Part shown: piece after piece, positions 1 through 11,462 of the stretch
Layout of the letters: each line of letters opens with the position of its first letter
How positions within the stretch are numbered: position 1 is the first letter of the stretch
DNA from: Liquidambar formosana
Lineage: Eukaryota > Streptophyta > Magnoliopsida > Saxifragales > Altingiaceae
DNA length: 64,000 nt
Assembly (NCBI GenBank): GCA_039720395.1
Contig: JBBPBK010000102.1
Coordinates: 174,846-238,845, forward strand
Reading direction: 5' to 3'
The notes under the pieces: model-generated
What the model was told of the DNA's origin: nothing
The model's input: the letters and a program-made list of their open reading frames with translations, nothing else
Databases searched by the model: none
Program-made: the position numbers and the translations under genes

Positions 1-1360
1 ATTGGTGTCAGACACATGTGACATGGTTATGGGTACTTCTATATATTTTAAAATAATGAAAAATCTTTGAGAAGTAAATGAATCTAACACCTAGACACAT
101 ACCTTCACCAGACACCCGTACCCGAGTCCATATAAATTAGGTCTGGGTGACGTGCCCGTGCATGTGTGATCATAAGTATAATGTTAGTTATATTTTCATA
201 TAGCTTTTTTGGAGACCTTTAGATCTAGCAAGATCAAACAGCTTTAAGAGCTATATAAAAATTTAAGTTCAAAAATTGTGTCCCCAATATAATTAGGATT
301 AAATACTTCAATGAGTATCAATTAATTTTCAAATTTATTTTCTTTCTTATGGGAGTGAAAGAATTGCAGTTAACCCAAGCGATGGACTAATAATTCTTAA
401 GACTTATGCTTAAAAACCGAAAGGAGGATTCAACTTTCCACTTCCTCAATCTTAGGATCAATCATTAACCAAGTTTATCTTAAACTTGAACCGATGTAGA
501 ATAACATTAGCCTTACCCTATGCGAAGATTGGCCGGGCTGAACCTAGATACCCTATTTGGTGAAAAAAAAAAGAGGGGGGGGGGGGGGGGGGGGGGGACA
601 ATTTGTCCAATGGTTGGCAAATTGTGTATGCAGGACAGCTACCGTACTAGGGTTATTAAAGTTAATATATGAAGGCACCCCAAAACACAATAACTTGTTA
701 AGCAACCAATATCATACGCTCATTATTCGCTTAAATCCGTTTAATTAAACACCAGAAAAACTGAATTCACACCCCTGTGCAGTGTCAATGCTGCTAAACA
801 CCTCACAAAATCATTTAGTTCGCCATGCAGCCATTTTCACCCAACTGGGTTTATCCCAAATCAGAGAGAATCCTTTCTCTTTGGATCACCAATTACCAAG
901 GCGTCTCTACTTGCTGGCCTGATTTACATACCAAACCTACCACATATATTTAGGTTGCTTTTCAGCAGGTATCAATCATCTATTGGTATGTTGGAAGAGA
1001 TCGGATTAGCTGCTGTAGTGCACATTTTATAGCACCCTATTGTAACCGTTGGATACACGACACATGGCCTGCTAGAAGAAACCAAGAATGGGGCAGTCAT
1101 TGAGAAACTTGATTTTGTTGTGTTGAGACACAGTACAGGCGGAGTCAAGATTTGACCTTAATGAAGGTGAGCTTTAGTTTAATATTAAAATTTTATTTTA
1201 ATATTATAAATTAAAGAAATTAATTAATTATAACCTTACACAAATTTTGTTTTTCCTTTAACTAATAGCATCATCAAAGAAAATTTTTGGAAATAAAAAT
1301 CGACACAAAAAATGAAAATCTTCATTGATAATATTTCTTTTCGAGAAATCAAGACCTTTA
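1..1360. other. Intergenic, no gene seen
   Basis: No convincing coding region. The first 130 bases contain GTGTCAGACAC-like and GACATGGTTATG motifs that also occur in the TIR element at 19.7-20.06 kb, so the left edge is probably a fragment of that family. A homopolymer of 23 G lies at 575-597; the short reading frame across it owes its glycine run to this tract. Confidence 0.5.
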
Positions 1361-1622
1361 CTCCCTCCGTTCCAAATTGAAGTATCTCCTTTGAAAAAAC
1401 AAGCTTTTTAAGAAAATTCTATTAAATGCTTTCACATCAATGCATATATTTTGAAATTCCAATTTTGCCCTCAAGTGTGTAAAACACTAGAAAAAGTAAG
1501 AATACCTTTTTAAGGGTATTTTAGGAAATGAATAAAAAATTACCATTGACTTTTGAAATAGGACAATTATTTTGAAGCATCCCAAAAAGAAAAGTAGGAC
1601 ACTTTTTTAGGAACGGAGGGAG
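1361..1622. mobile_element. Stowaway-type MITE (Tc1/mariner-like)
   Basis: The element begins CTCCCTCCGTTCC and ends GGAACGGAGGGAG, a perfect inverted terminal repeat of 13 bases, and is flanked on both sides by TA. This end sequence and the TA target duplication are typical of plant Stowaway MITEs. Length is 262 bp, non-coding. It would be moved in trans by a mariner-like transposase. Confidence 0.8.
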
Positions 1623-3570
1623 TACAATTTTTTCCAATGTTTCTTTATTTTGAAAATCTTGAGTGATAGCCTCTTTATTAATCTATACTACCTATAAAAA
1701 GATGAATGTGAGAAAAACTTTTGATTGACTAATATACTCTTATTTTAATTTTTAAATAGACAACTACCCTTCTGTATATATAGGAAATATAGTAATATAA
1801 AACACATACCTTAATAAAAATTCTAAGAAAACTATAATTCATATCATAATTAAATAAAACCAAACCCAAATAGGAATTCTAAAGAAATGGAAACTATAAT
1901 TCGTAAAACCCTAACAATGTTAACATATAAATACAAATAGAAACACATTATAAAAATCATAAAACCCTAACACGGGAAAGAATAACTACTGCTTCCTTCT
2001 TTTGCGTCTTCTATGTGCCTTCATTGCGTCTCCTATCTTCTGGTGCTTTGTCTGGTATATAGTTTTCAATAAACTTAACTCATATATACAAATTATGTTT
2101 AAACATTTAAATCTCTGTCTGCATAAACACTTAAATCTCTACCTGCATTGCATAATTGGACTTTTAAATCTCTATTTGAATTGCAAAATTAGCAAGAAAA
2201 AGAAGAGAATCAAAGACGAATCAATTGAATGAAAATAAAAAGACGCATGCTTAAACAAAAGCAAATGAAAACCTAGATTAAGAGGCCAAAAAAAAAAAAA
2301 AAAAAAAAATTTGAATTGCATAAGTAAAGTTTTGAATAACACATAGAATCTTTGATTATTTTTTAAGGATTCGCATATCAGAAAAAACCTGAATTGCATT
2401 ATTAAACTTTTAAATTACTACTGATAATTTTCATATTTTGTTGATAATTCATATATAATCTCTGATTTTTGAAAATAATTAAGTCAAATTACCAAGAAAA
2501 AGAAGGGAATAAAAAATTATTCAATTGAAGGAAAATTAAAAAAAAAGCATGCTTGAACAAAAAAAAACAGAAAAAAAAAAAACCATTAACGAATGCACAA
2601 GAAAAAAAAGAAAATAAAAAGGGAAGGTCAAATGAACCATAAAAAAAAGTCTCTATCAAATCGTGAGGTTTGAAACTTTGAAATATCTACTTACAAACCC
2701 AAGATACCAAACTAAACAAAACAAAACCAAAAAGAACAAAAAGAAAAGAAAATAACTTAGATCACAACCCCCCAAAAAAAAAAAAAAGTTCAAAATCATT
2801 TTTTTTTTTTTTTAAATGTACAGGCCCAAAAAAATAAAATCACAAGCAGTGATCCACCACGCATCGACGAAGAAAAAAAAAAAAATATATATATATATAT
2901 ATATATCGAAATCAAATCATATCAAAGAACCTATGTATAATGAAGTTTCAAAAATAATTTTAAGTACTGTGATTTGGGAAAGATAATAATAAAAAAAAAT
3001 AGTAATCATACCACAAGAAGTAAAGGATTGAGTGATCAAAGTGCTTTCATCTTATGCAAAGGCATGATAAAATTATTAAATTTAAAAAATTATTATTATT
3101 ATTGAAAAAAATAATTTAACTCAGAAAAATTCACGTGCAATGCACGTGTGCACCAACTAGTACCATTAAAGAATGCCATTCTCTATAAAAACTACTAAGA
3201 CCAGTTAACAGACCTGGTGAGGTGAGTTGCCATTTCTTTAATTAAGTGGGAATTACATAACGGCCCTAAAATAACTACAAATTAATGCAATTACTCCTTC
3301 CGTTTCCATTTTATTTGTCCATTTTCATTTTTAAGATATTCCAAAATTCTTGTCCGCCTCAAAAATTCAATGATTCTTTTTATTAAATTTCCTATAATAC
3401 CCTTTCTCATGTTTGATCTATTTCCAATGTTTTGTAATTGTCCCTTTCTTAAATCTCGTGGGGATTTAGAGGAAAATAAAAATAAAATAAGAGAAACATT
3501 TTTCAACATGTATACTTAGTACTGATAATATATAGTAACCAGAGATCACAAGAATTATAACTCATAAGAA
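1623..3570. other. AT-rich intergenic DNA with low-complexity tracts
   Basis: Poly-A/T runs, an (AT)n tract near 2884-2906 and no gene-like reading frame. At about 3294-3510 a CTCCTTCCGTTTCC motif followed by AT-rich sequence resembles the left half of a second Stowaway-like MITE, but no matching right end is visible. Confidence 0.4.
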
Positions 3571-3685
3571 GTTAAAAACACCCAATTCCATTACGAATGT
3601 GGTCATAATTATTTATTCAAAATCTTGGTTAAACACCCAACACAAAATTAATCTGAACCTATGCATCATGCGTAGTATCCAAAAA

Positions 3686-4084
3686 TCATTCGGTTTCCCA
3701 GTCAGCCACTTTCACATAACTAGATTTATCATAACTGAGAAAGATGCCATCATCTTTCGCCAGCCAAAAGATTGTCCCATGACTTGCATCCCTAAGGGGC
3801 TGATATCCATGCCAAGCCACAATCTTGTTGACCCATGTAGCCCGGCAGTAATAAACACCTTTCTCTGTGGCACTCCACTGGTAGTCGTCACCAGGAAGAA
3901 GTGTATGGTAACCAAGATTGTAACCGTCGAACTTGCAAATAACGTCCATCGGTCCCGGTTTTTTGGGCAAGCCACTGATGATATGAACAATGGCTGGATG
4001 AGCATCCTGTTCTCCAATTGCTAGGGTGCAAATGGACTAGGATGCAAGAATAAGGAGGAGCAGAATGTGGCTAGGAGTAGACAT
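3686..4084 (-). pseudogene. S-protein homologue SPH1, nonsense in signal peptide
   Basis: Same length (133 codons including stop) and nearly the same protein as SPH2. Read from the homologous ATG at 4082-4084, the frame is open except for one TAG at 4037-4039 (codon 16), where SPH2 has a tyrosine codon. The stop lies inside the hydrophobic signal peptide, so no secreted protein can be made from this start. The next in-frame Met is in the MPKKPGPMDVICKF segment, after the signal peptide. The rest is typical: a GDDYQWS motif, YYCRATW, SHGTIFWLAKDDGIFLSYDKS and a C-terminal DWETE. Only two mature cysteines are present. A TATA box and 5' leader like those of SPH2 remain, with about 36 bp extra in the leader. 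A recent single-base loss is likely; a segregating null allele is also possible. Confidence 0.85.
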
Positions 4085-4167
4085 TGTGAAAGTTTTGTTG
4101 AGTTGTTTTTGTTTTTTTTGATAAAAAGTTTTGTTGAGTTGTTGATGGCTGTTTCTTGTGTTTTCAT

Positions 4168-4178
4168 CCTTTTATAAG
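4168..4178 (-). promoter_or_regulatory. TATA box of SPH1
   Basis: CTTATAAAAGG on the minus strand, 84 bp or more before the SPH1 ATG. The same motif in the same context lies before SPH2. The extra distance here comes from an insertion in the leader that repeats GTTTTGTTGAGTTG. Confidence 0.65.
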
Positions 4179-4239
4179 CCAACATGAAGATGAACCTAAG
4201 GGAAGCTAATAAAAGAAATGCGCGTATGGAAACCAATGT

Positions 4240-5064
4240 AGAGGATTTCGTGGGATATGATCTTCACAAACTTTCCTTTAAATGTTAATTAGGTGGCATG
4301 CATTTAGGAAAGAAAATACAGAGTAGTAAAAAAAAACTCTTACTCACTTGGGCCAAAATAAGAATAATAATAATAATAAGGGTAAATAACCAAAATATCC
4401 CTCGTAAAAAAATTATATCCAAAAACCCTATAAAATAATTTTTTTATAAAAAAATATCCAAGTACAATTAAACTCTATCCAAAAACTTAAGAACTTAACT
4501 TTTATTCAACTCCGTTTAAGTGATAAATTTTATTGATTAAAATACTCTTATTACATTTTTTATTAAAATATAAAAATAATTATTCAAAATTTGTATTACT
4601 ATCTTATTTATCTAATAAATGAATTATTTGTAATTTATCATCAAAAAAAAAAAAAAATGAATTAACAAACAATTATAAGAAAAGGTATGTCGGTCCAAAA
4701 GTATAATGTGGAGGTGCAGCTAGCCATTCTGCCACTTCAAACTTGCTGCATCAACTCCATCCTTTTGTCCATTTGAGTCAACAAAGTTTTTTTGGTTTTT
4801 TTGGTCAACAAGGCAATCCAACTATTTTCTCCAATAATTCGGCCGTTGGACACACTTAAGTTTATCGACTAGTTTGCAATGGTTAACTCTATAAATCCGA
4901 GTGATGGGAAATTGAATGTAAGATCTTTCACTTCTTGATGTGTAAATCCCAAAAACCACTGATCCAACCCTTGGGATTTTTTTTCTCTATTTTTTTTCCC
5001 CTTTTCTTGATAGTAAACATCTTTTGTAATTAAGAATGTCCTATTGTCGGTCACTATGGAAACT
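4240..5064. other. Intergenic part of duplicated block, no gene seen
   Basis: About 4377-4570 (AAGGGTAAATAACCAAAATATCC onward in its AT-rich context) resembles one arm of the inverted-repeat element at 14.0-14.6 kb. From about 4690 the sequence again matches the SPH2 promoter-side flank at 7490 onward. Confidence 0.45.
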
Positions 5065-5358
5065 AGGGGTGCAATTCCATTCGGGCCGGTCCAGGCTAGA
5101 GGTATATTTGGATCGGACCAAACTAATTCAAGACACTAAATTTGAACCAGAATCGGACTGGAATAGGCATTGGACCAGACCTTTTCCGGTCCGGTTCTCA
5201 GGGGTTTTTTTTTTTTTTTTCCATTTTTGTTTTTGTTTTGTTTTTGGTAAAAGATAAGAAATTTATTGAATAGGTATTATTATGCAATGAATAAGTATTA
5301 TTATTCATTGAATAATACTTATTTATGGAGTATAATACATTAATATTGACATATAAGT

Positions 5359-5410
<52 letters not shown>

Positions 5411-5594
5411 GAATTTGGGAATTCGGTCCGGTCCGATTCTAAAACCCCCTAAACTGTGGACTGGACAGAATTAATTCGAGACTTTAAAATTTAAACTGGA
5501 ACCAGACCAGTTACTATTTGGACCAAACCAAAACCGGACCAAATTGATCGGACCGGTCCAGTCCTCAAGTCTACCCGAACCATGTTGCACCCCT
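5065..5594. mobile_element. MULE-type MITE inserted in duplicated block A
   Basis: The ends are AGGGGTGCAA and TTGCACCCCT. Flanking sequences TATGGAAACT and AATGGAAACC are a 10-bp target duplication with two differences, the size expected of Mutator-like elements. Block B (7820 region) has the uninterrupted version of this site. The interior is rich in GGACCGG/CCGGTCC motifs near both ends, with an (AT)n microsatellite at about 5361-5405. No transposase is encoded. Confidence 0.75.
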
Positions 5595-5964
5595 AATGGA
5601 AACCTTTCAGCACCTAATTAATATTGCAGAATTAAGGCTGCTGGGGCAATATGAAACCTCACTATGTTAGAATTATTTGATGAGCACTCCTATTGGACCC
5701 ATGGAAAATGCTATTTGACAAGTTCAACATCCTACTCCATTACCTTTGAAATGGTCTCATATTTCTATGTTGTGTCCGGAATTATAGAAAATCAAGTTAT
5801 TTTTCGTAGTCAGGATCCGCATCCTGCTGATATTTCCAGTAACGCTTTTTGTATTTTAAAATGTTACATTGAAATTAAAAAAAAATTTATTCAAACCTTA
5901 ACAATAGTTCAATGATTTGTCCCTTGGGATAGAAGTAGGAAAAGTAACAAGTACATAAAACGGG

Positions 5965-6345
5965 AGCCTCCGCCTTTATTGTGGGCGAAAATCAATTTTC
6001 ATGGATGACGTAAGAGGAAAATGGCCGCCCTGTTGGTTGTTTTGTTATCAGATATGACAGTGGAAGACCTCTTGTTCCATCTGATTTCAAGTTAAACGAT
6101 GCCTCAATTCTTAGTTGCAGAGTGTATCGGCACTCAGAAAGGGATTGAAAATTGCTTGGAATAAAGGGTTGAAAAAGGATTCAGGTTGAAGGCGATTCAT
6201 AAATTCTTATCAAAAGCATTAAAGGGGATCATCTACAGAATTGCAGAATTATGCAGTTGGTTAAAGGCATTCGTCAAGCTAAATTCGACATGATCGCTTT
6301 TAGTCATGTTCCTAGACAATATAACAGGGCAGCAGATTTTGTTAA
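5965..6345 (+). pseudogene. RNase H-like remnant of a LINE or similar retroelement
   Basis: Conceptual translation over several frames matches the C-terminal RNase H-like domain (RVT_3 type) of plant non-LTR retrotransposons: an INF(H/D)G-like start, a VIRYDSGRPL strand, a VAEC helix start, and a well preserved terminal piece with QLVKGIRQAKFDMIAFSHVP followed by RQYNRAADFV, where the final Asp belongs to the expected D-x-L/V motif. Several frameshifts and stops break it. It was recognised by motif order, not by a database search. It sits between the two SPH-carrying duplicated blocks. Confidence 0.7.
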
Positions 6346-6838
6346 AATAAATAATAATAATAATAATGAATAGTTTACTCTGTTTTGGTTCATTGTGATA
6401 ACTGGGAATTTCCAAGGGAGATACTTATGATATTTAGATCTCTATAAGAATAATCATCTGACACAAGTTTCTTAGCTGGAGGCCCCTCTAGGCCGGGTTG
6501 GTCGAGCGATATGCTCCCTATAGATCATCGACTCCTCGCAAGGACACCCCTAATCCTTAATCAGGAGGAGAAAACAAAAAATGTTTGTTTGCTCTAAAGG
6601 ACCAGTTGAGGTCAGCATTTCTTTTATATATTTGGTGAAGATTAAACTAAAATAAAATAAAATAATAGAAACATCCTACAAGATTTATCACAACAATTAT
6701 AACCTCATAAAAACACCCCAATTTCATTATGAATTAATGTGGTGAAGTTTTATTCATAATCTTGGTGAACACCCAACACAAGTACTTATCTGAACGGTGC
6801 ATTATGCACTGTGCTTAAAAAAATAAAATAAAATAAAA

Positions 6839-7237
6839 TCAGTCGGTTTCCCAATCAGCCACTTTCACATAATTAGATTTATCATAACTGAGAAAGATGC
6901 CATCAGCTTTCGCCAGCCAAAATATTGTCCCATGACTTGCATCCCTAAGAGGCTCATATCCATGCCAAGCCACAAACTTGTTGACCCATGTAGCCTGGCA
7001 GTAATAAATACCCTTTTCTGTGGCACTCCATTGGTAGTCATCGCCAGGAAAAAGCGTATGGACACCAAGATTGTAACCGTCGAACTTGCAAATAACGTCC
7101 ATCGGTCCCGGCTCTTTGGGCAAGCCACTGGTGATATGAACAATGGCTGGCTGAGCATCCTGTTCTCCAATTGCTAGGGTGCAAATGGAGTAGGAAGCAA
7201 GAACAAGGAGGAGCAGAATGTGATTAGGAGTAGGCAT
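6839..7237 (-). CDS. S-protein homologue SPH2 (two-cysteine type), secreted
   Basis: An intact, intronless frame of 132 residues, normal for plant S1/SPH proteins. Residues 1-22 form a signal peptide (HILLLLVLASYSICTLA), so the product is probably secreted. The mature part shows the family pattern: a first Cys (C50, MDVICKF), NLGVHTL, the GDDYQWS motif (about 65-71), YYCQATW with C80, then SHGTIFWLAKADGIFLSYD and a charged DWETD end. Most family members have four Cys; here the usual second pair near the FW motif is absent. The start was chosen because it gives a signal peptide and lies 48 bp from a TATA box. SPH proteins are pistil S-determinants in Papaver; elsewhere their roles are largely unknown, so a specific function is not assigned. 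Copies SPH1 and SPH3 are close relatives. Confidence 0.88.
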   Translation of the reverse strand: MPTPNHILLLLVLASYSICTLAIGEQDAQPAIVHITSGLPKEPGPMDVICKFDGYNLGVHTLFPGDDYQWSATEKGIYYCQATWVNKFVAWHGYEPLRDASHGTIFWLAKADGIFLSYDKSNYVKVADWETD

Positions 7238-7284
7238 TGTGAAAGTTTTGTTGAGTTGTTGATGGCTGTTTCTTGTGTTTTCAT

Positions 7285-7295
7285 CCTTTTATAAG
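7285..7295 (-). promoter_or_regulatory. TATA box of SPH2
   Basis: CTTATAAAAGG on the minus strand, 48 bp before the ATG. The arrangement TATA, then GAAAACACAAGAAACAGCC, then ATG is shared with SPH1. Confidence 0.7.
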
Positions 7296-7989
7296 CCAAC
7301 ATGAAGATGCACTTAGGGGAATCTAATAAAAGGAAATGCAGACATAGAAACCCCATATACTACAGAATTTTGCTGGATATGATTTTAACAAACGTTCCTT
7401 TTAAGTAGTGTAAATTAGGTGCATATGCAACTATATATAGCTAGGAAAGAAAAAGTAAAAATTTTACCCAAATAGGCAACAAAAAAGAAAAAAGTGGAGA
7501 GGCAGTCATTAATCTGCCACTTCAAATTTGCTGCATCAACTCTATTCTTATGTTTCTTTGTGTGTCAAGAAGGTTATCCAAACATTTTCCAATATAATCA
7601 GCTTGACATACATAAGACTATTTCGCCTAACTGATGGAAAATTGAATGCAGGATCTTTCACACATTGAGGCATGAGTCTCAAAAACCATTAATCTATCTT
7701 TTGGGATTATTTTCCCACTTTTGTCTTCCTCCCCCCCCCCCCCCCCCCCCCCCTCCCCCCTTTTTCCTTTTCTTTATAGTAAACATTCTTTGTAATCAAG
7801 AATGTTCTATTGTCATTCAATGTAGAAACCTTACAACAACTAATTAATTAATATAGCAGAATTAAGGCTACTGGGCCAATATATGGAACGTTCCATATAG
7901 CAGAATTAACCTTACAATCGTTGAATTATTTGATGAGCACTGCTCTTTAATTTGACCCATGGAAAATGCTATTTGAGCCATATATTTTA

Positions 7990-8470
7990 GTCCATAATAA
8001 AATCCTATGTATATGAGCTAACGCAATTATTTGATGAATAAATTTGTACCTTATATAAGCTCAAGGATTTTAACCATCATGAAGCAAGCCGTACGTGTAG
8101 AGAGAATTCAATATTGGTGGGTACGTTGGTTTTCTCTCTACAGCACAGGTTAGTTCACGATCTGTTGTTATAGGAAATCTGTTATGTGACAAGCACAATC
8201 ATAGTAATGAAAAACCCATGACAAAAACATAAGAGTTATGTAGTTCGGCAAAATGCCTACGTTCACAATAAGGAAAAGATCAAATCTGCTATAATAAATA
8301 ACGATTACATACAAAACTGTACCAGCTTCTAGACAGACCCCTTAGCCTAGCCTCTTAGAATCTAGTAATAAATAAATACAAGACACCTCACAACAAAATC
8401 TCATCTTTAGTGTAAAAATGGGTGCAGTGATGGGAGATGGATTCCTGCTTTGTAGTAACAATTGATGTAG
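7990..8470. other. Intergenic, no gene seen
   Basis: Contains ACAGCACAGGTTAGTTC (about 8140), which recurs as ATAGCACAGGTTAGTTC near 20360, so part of this stretch is a dispersed repeat. Confidence 0.4.
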
Positions 8471-8472
8471 GA

Positions 8473-8710
8473 CTGGCCCTTGTGGCTTAGCTGTATGTAC
8501 CAAAGATGGGGTGTGGTCTGAATAGTCTAAGGTTCGAGTTCCACAAATTCATTGAGATTAGTCATGAAAGTTCTAGAACATGCAGGCTAAGAACCTTTGT
8601 GGTGGAACACTGTTAGTCCTACAGTGGAGAAAGTGTTTTCCTTAAAATGGCCGGAGACTGTATGCTAGAGCCACACACACACACAAAAGAAATAAAAAAA
8701 TAAAAAAATA
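8473..8710 (+). mobile_element. tRNA-derived SINE
   Basis: An RNA polymerase III internal promoter is visible: an A-box-like TGTGGCTTAGCTG at 8480-8492 and a B box GGTTCGAGTTCC at 8531-8542, about 40 bp apart. The body carries AACACTGTTAGTCCTACAGTG and ends in a CA repeat and A-rich tail. The body motif recurs at 21.55-21.60 kb, which supports a repeated family. Confidence 0.65.
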
Positions 8711-11450
8711 AAAGAACAGTTCTTTGTAATGAGTGATCGATGATTGTAATTGCTAAAAAAATAAGCTAAAGTGACAAACGCATGTCAAATTGAGAAGACA
8801 CTCTTTATTTATTTCTTTATTTTTGGTGAAAGTAAATACATATTCTTTTTGGTTTACATAACCAAAAAGAAGCTTCTTGTAGAAGTGAGAGACGATTGAA
8901 CTTTTAAACTAGATCTCTTTAGACACGCTCAAGTACTCGATAGAGTTTGGGCCCATATAGCCAGACAGCCAGTCCACTTGTGTGAAATTAAACCCCTATA
9001 TTCAAGATGACTTTTTTCCCATGACCACTGCTATACAAACAATGATATTTTTTAAAGAGAAATATCTTCCTTTTATATTTAAATAAATAAAACCAAAAAA
9101 CCCACCACCATCTCATTATTGTTTGAAAGGGAAATTATATAAACAACTTCTAATTACAGCACCTGACGTGGCATAAGTTGACTCATAAAATTAAATATCC
9201 TTCAAGTCATTCAATATCGTCACAAGAGATTCATATTAATTGTCACATTAGGTGTTGCTTAAACAATGCTGTATTATGGTGCTACGTATAGCATTGGTCT
9301 TTTCAAAGTGAACATCCTTATGCATCGCTTTTTTATGATAGTTTTCTACACTAATTATATACTGTATAATTTATTTAACTTGCCGATAATTGATTTGAAT
9401 GATGGTTTTATGGGTATGGTTTGTTTGTCTGTTTGTTTGGCTGGTCAATTTAGGTTGGTTTGTTTGTTCAGCTTTGGGTGTAGTGAGTGTTTCTTGTATC
9501 TCTATGGTTTTCATCCCCAACAAAATTTTATTTTTTATTGACCTCAGGAGAAAAATAAATAAATGGAAAAGTGCCATAAAACCTAATTGCGCACGCCTTA
9601 TTACGAAAGCAATGCCAATTTGTAGTGTCAGTGCTGCAAGTTGCTTATTGCTTATCAGCTTATGTGACTCAACCAGGCCCTTCTACACTTTCACTTTCCA
9701 AAAGGCCCTTCACTCTATCCTATCACGACGCCTATTGAAGAGGGTATGATTGTAATTGACAAACAACTGAGTGGATATGGGAAGGGGCTGCCCGTCGTGT
9801 AGTCAATCCAAGTGCCCATCGAGCTCAATTCATGAGTAATAATAAAAAAGAAACCACTTGCGCGCATTTGTTTAATTAATTCTACATATTAGACTATGTC
9901 ATAACATACCTGTAAAAGAATATACCCTAGGTATAAAAACTAGTACCACAAAATATAAAGACATTCTCAAGATTATTTAAAATGGAAAACATCTAAATAA
10001 AACATCACTCATAGTGCATTTGGACGATAGATTTATAAAAATGATTTTGATTAAAATTGGATTTCAATGCTGAATTATGAAAATAGCAAAAGTGATGGAT
10101 GAGATTGAAATCCCATCTCAACCCAAATCTTTTTTACAAATCTCTCATCCAAATTCATCCACTAGATAACTACACTAGCCATTACTACCTTTATGCTTGA
10201 TGATCCATAGTGCTGCATCCACTAAGTAGCTAACCGAGCCATTACTATTTTTGGAAATTACATAGGGGTCCATCTTCAAGAATTTTATTACCTTTATGAA
10301 ATTTGGAGAGTGACCCTTTTCACATGATTTTCGGCTTGGCCTTCCAACTCTAACTTAATCCACTTATAAATCAAGTCATATTTTTTGTAATAAAATATGA
10401 CTTTTTGATAAAAGCTTTAAAACTTATCAGTCCCACATCAGTTGACAGACACAGAAGATATTGCACTCTTACATCAATTGATAGACACAAAAGATACGAC
10501 ATCTCCAATAGTATGCTAAAAGATATGTTATTACTATATTTTAGCAATAATATACGTTATTGCTACTCCAGTATAATGGTGTACTAAAGGGTGTGTTAAA
10601 AATAACAATAACACACATTATGCAAAAATAGCACAAATGTGGTTAGAAAAATGAAAGGGATGGTGGTTGTGCCAAAAAAATTATATATTATGTCATTTAC
10701 ATCATTGGGATACATTGTATCAAATTATTATGTGCTAAAGTAGAGATAGTACAAGCAAAATAATACAGAACACTAGAGATGCTCTAAGTAAGCATACCCA
10801 CACGAGCACTGCCCACCACAACTCAGATCAACCATGTTATGCGTGTATGTAGCTTGCCATTATGGGCTTATCAATTTTATTTTATTTTATTTTTTTAGGC
10901 TAAATGAGGGGTATCCCAAGCCATTAGTCCAGACTAATCCTCCGTGATGCACAAACCACTCGTAAGTCTGTGCATCTAATAGTATACAACTACAAACTCA
11001 AATCCGAGATCAATAGTTCTTGAGCCGTAATCCTTTGCTATGTAAACTACCCTCATGGGTTATATTACATAACCGTTGGGCCTCTTATTACAGCCCAATT
11101 GATGGCACTAACTGTTTAGGTTCGCCTTCATAAACCCACGACGATCGGTCCTGAGAACCTATACATATAGTTATATACTAGGCTTCTCCCAATTTGACAA
11201 AATGTGAGAAACATAAGCTCTTCCATTCTATCATCTTTCTCCATGTATCTCTTCTAAAGAAAACCTCTAATGTTTATCATTTTTTCATATAATCCCCCTA
11301 AAGAAATATCATTGCAATATTAATTGTTCCCCAAATCACATTGGTCATTTAATAAAATAACCATTTCTCATTAAAAAATAAAAAATAAAAAATAAATAGA
11401 ATAACCAAAATTTATAGAAATAACATAATCTATCAAAATATATGAGACCT
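8711..11450. other. Intergenic, no gene seen; possible small MITE at about 10499-10783
   Basis: No convincing gene. Reading frames at 9.27-9.75 kb are simple T/G-rich sequence. A stretch starting CATCTCCAATAG and ending near CACTAGAGATGCTC (about 10499-10783) resembles a hAT-like MITE with GAGCATCTCCA-type ends, but the target duplication is not clear. Confidence 0.35.
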
Positions 11451-11462
11451 AACAATTCCAAC

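Larger units (their letters stand above)
3550..5735. repeat. Segmental duplication, copy A (carries SPH1)
   Basis: The SPH1 coding region, both flanks and about 1.6 kb on its promoter side are repeated at about 6680-7985 around SPH2. Shared landmarks include the 3' flank motif AACACCCAACACAA, the promoter motif CCTTTTATAAGCCAACATGAAGATG, the motif TTGCTGCATCAACT and, at the far end, GACCCATGGAAAATGCTATTTGA. Copy A is longer because a MITE (5065-5594) and other AT-rich DNA sit inside it. Confidence 0.75.
6680..7985. repeat. Segmental duplication, copy B (carries SPH2)
   Basis: Counterpart of 3550-5735. It lacks the MITE at 5065-5594 and so shows the pre-insertion state of that site at about 7820. 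A C-rich homopolymer (7731-7760) lies inside. Confidence 0.75.

Noticed and set aside
557..748. 63-codon frame with a glycine run
   Set aside because: The glycines come from a 23-base G homopolymer; no other coding evidence.
3599..4024. Plus-strand frame of 141 codons opposite SPH1
   Set aside because: It is the antisense shadow of a conserved SPH gene; the minus strand holds the family motifs.
6482..6590. tRNA-like stretch GGCCGGGTTGGTCGAGCGA
   Set aside because: It has a weak A-box resemblance, but no B box at the right distance and no cloverleaf; not called as a tRNA or SINE.
9266..9749. Overlapping plus-strand frames of 91 and 116 codons
   Set aside because: T/G-rich simple sequence with Val/Cys/Leu/Phe bias, no start context and no recognisable domain.
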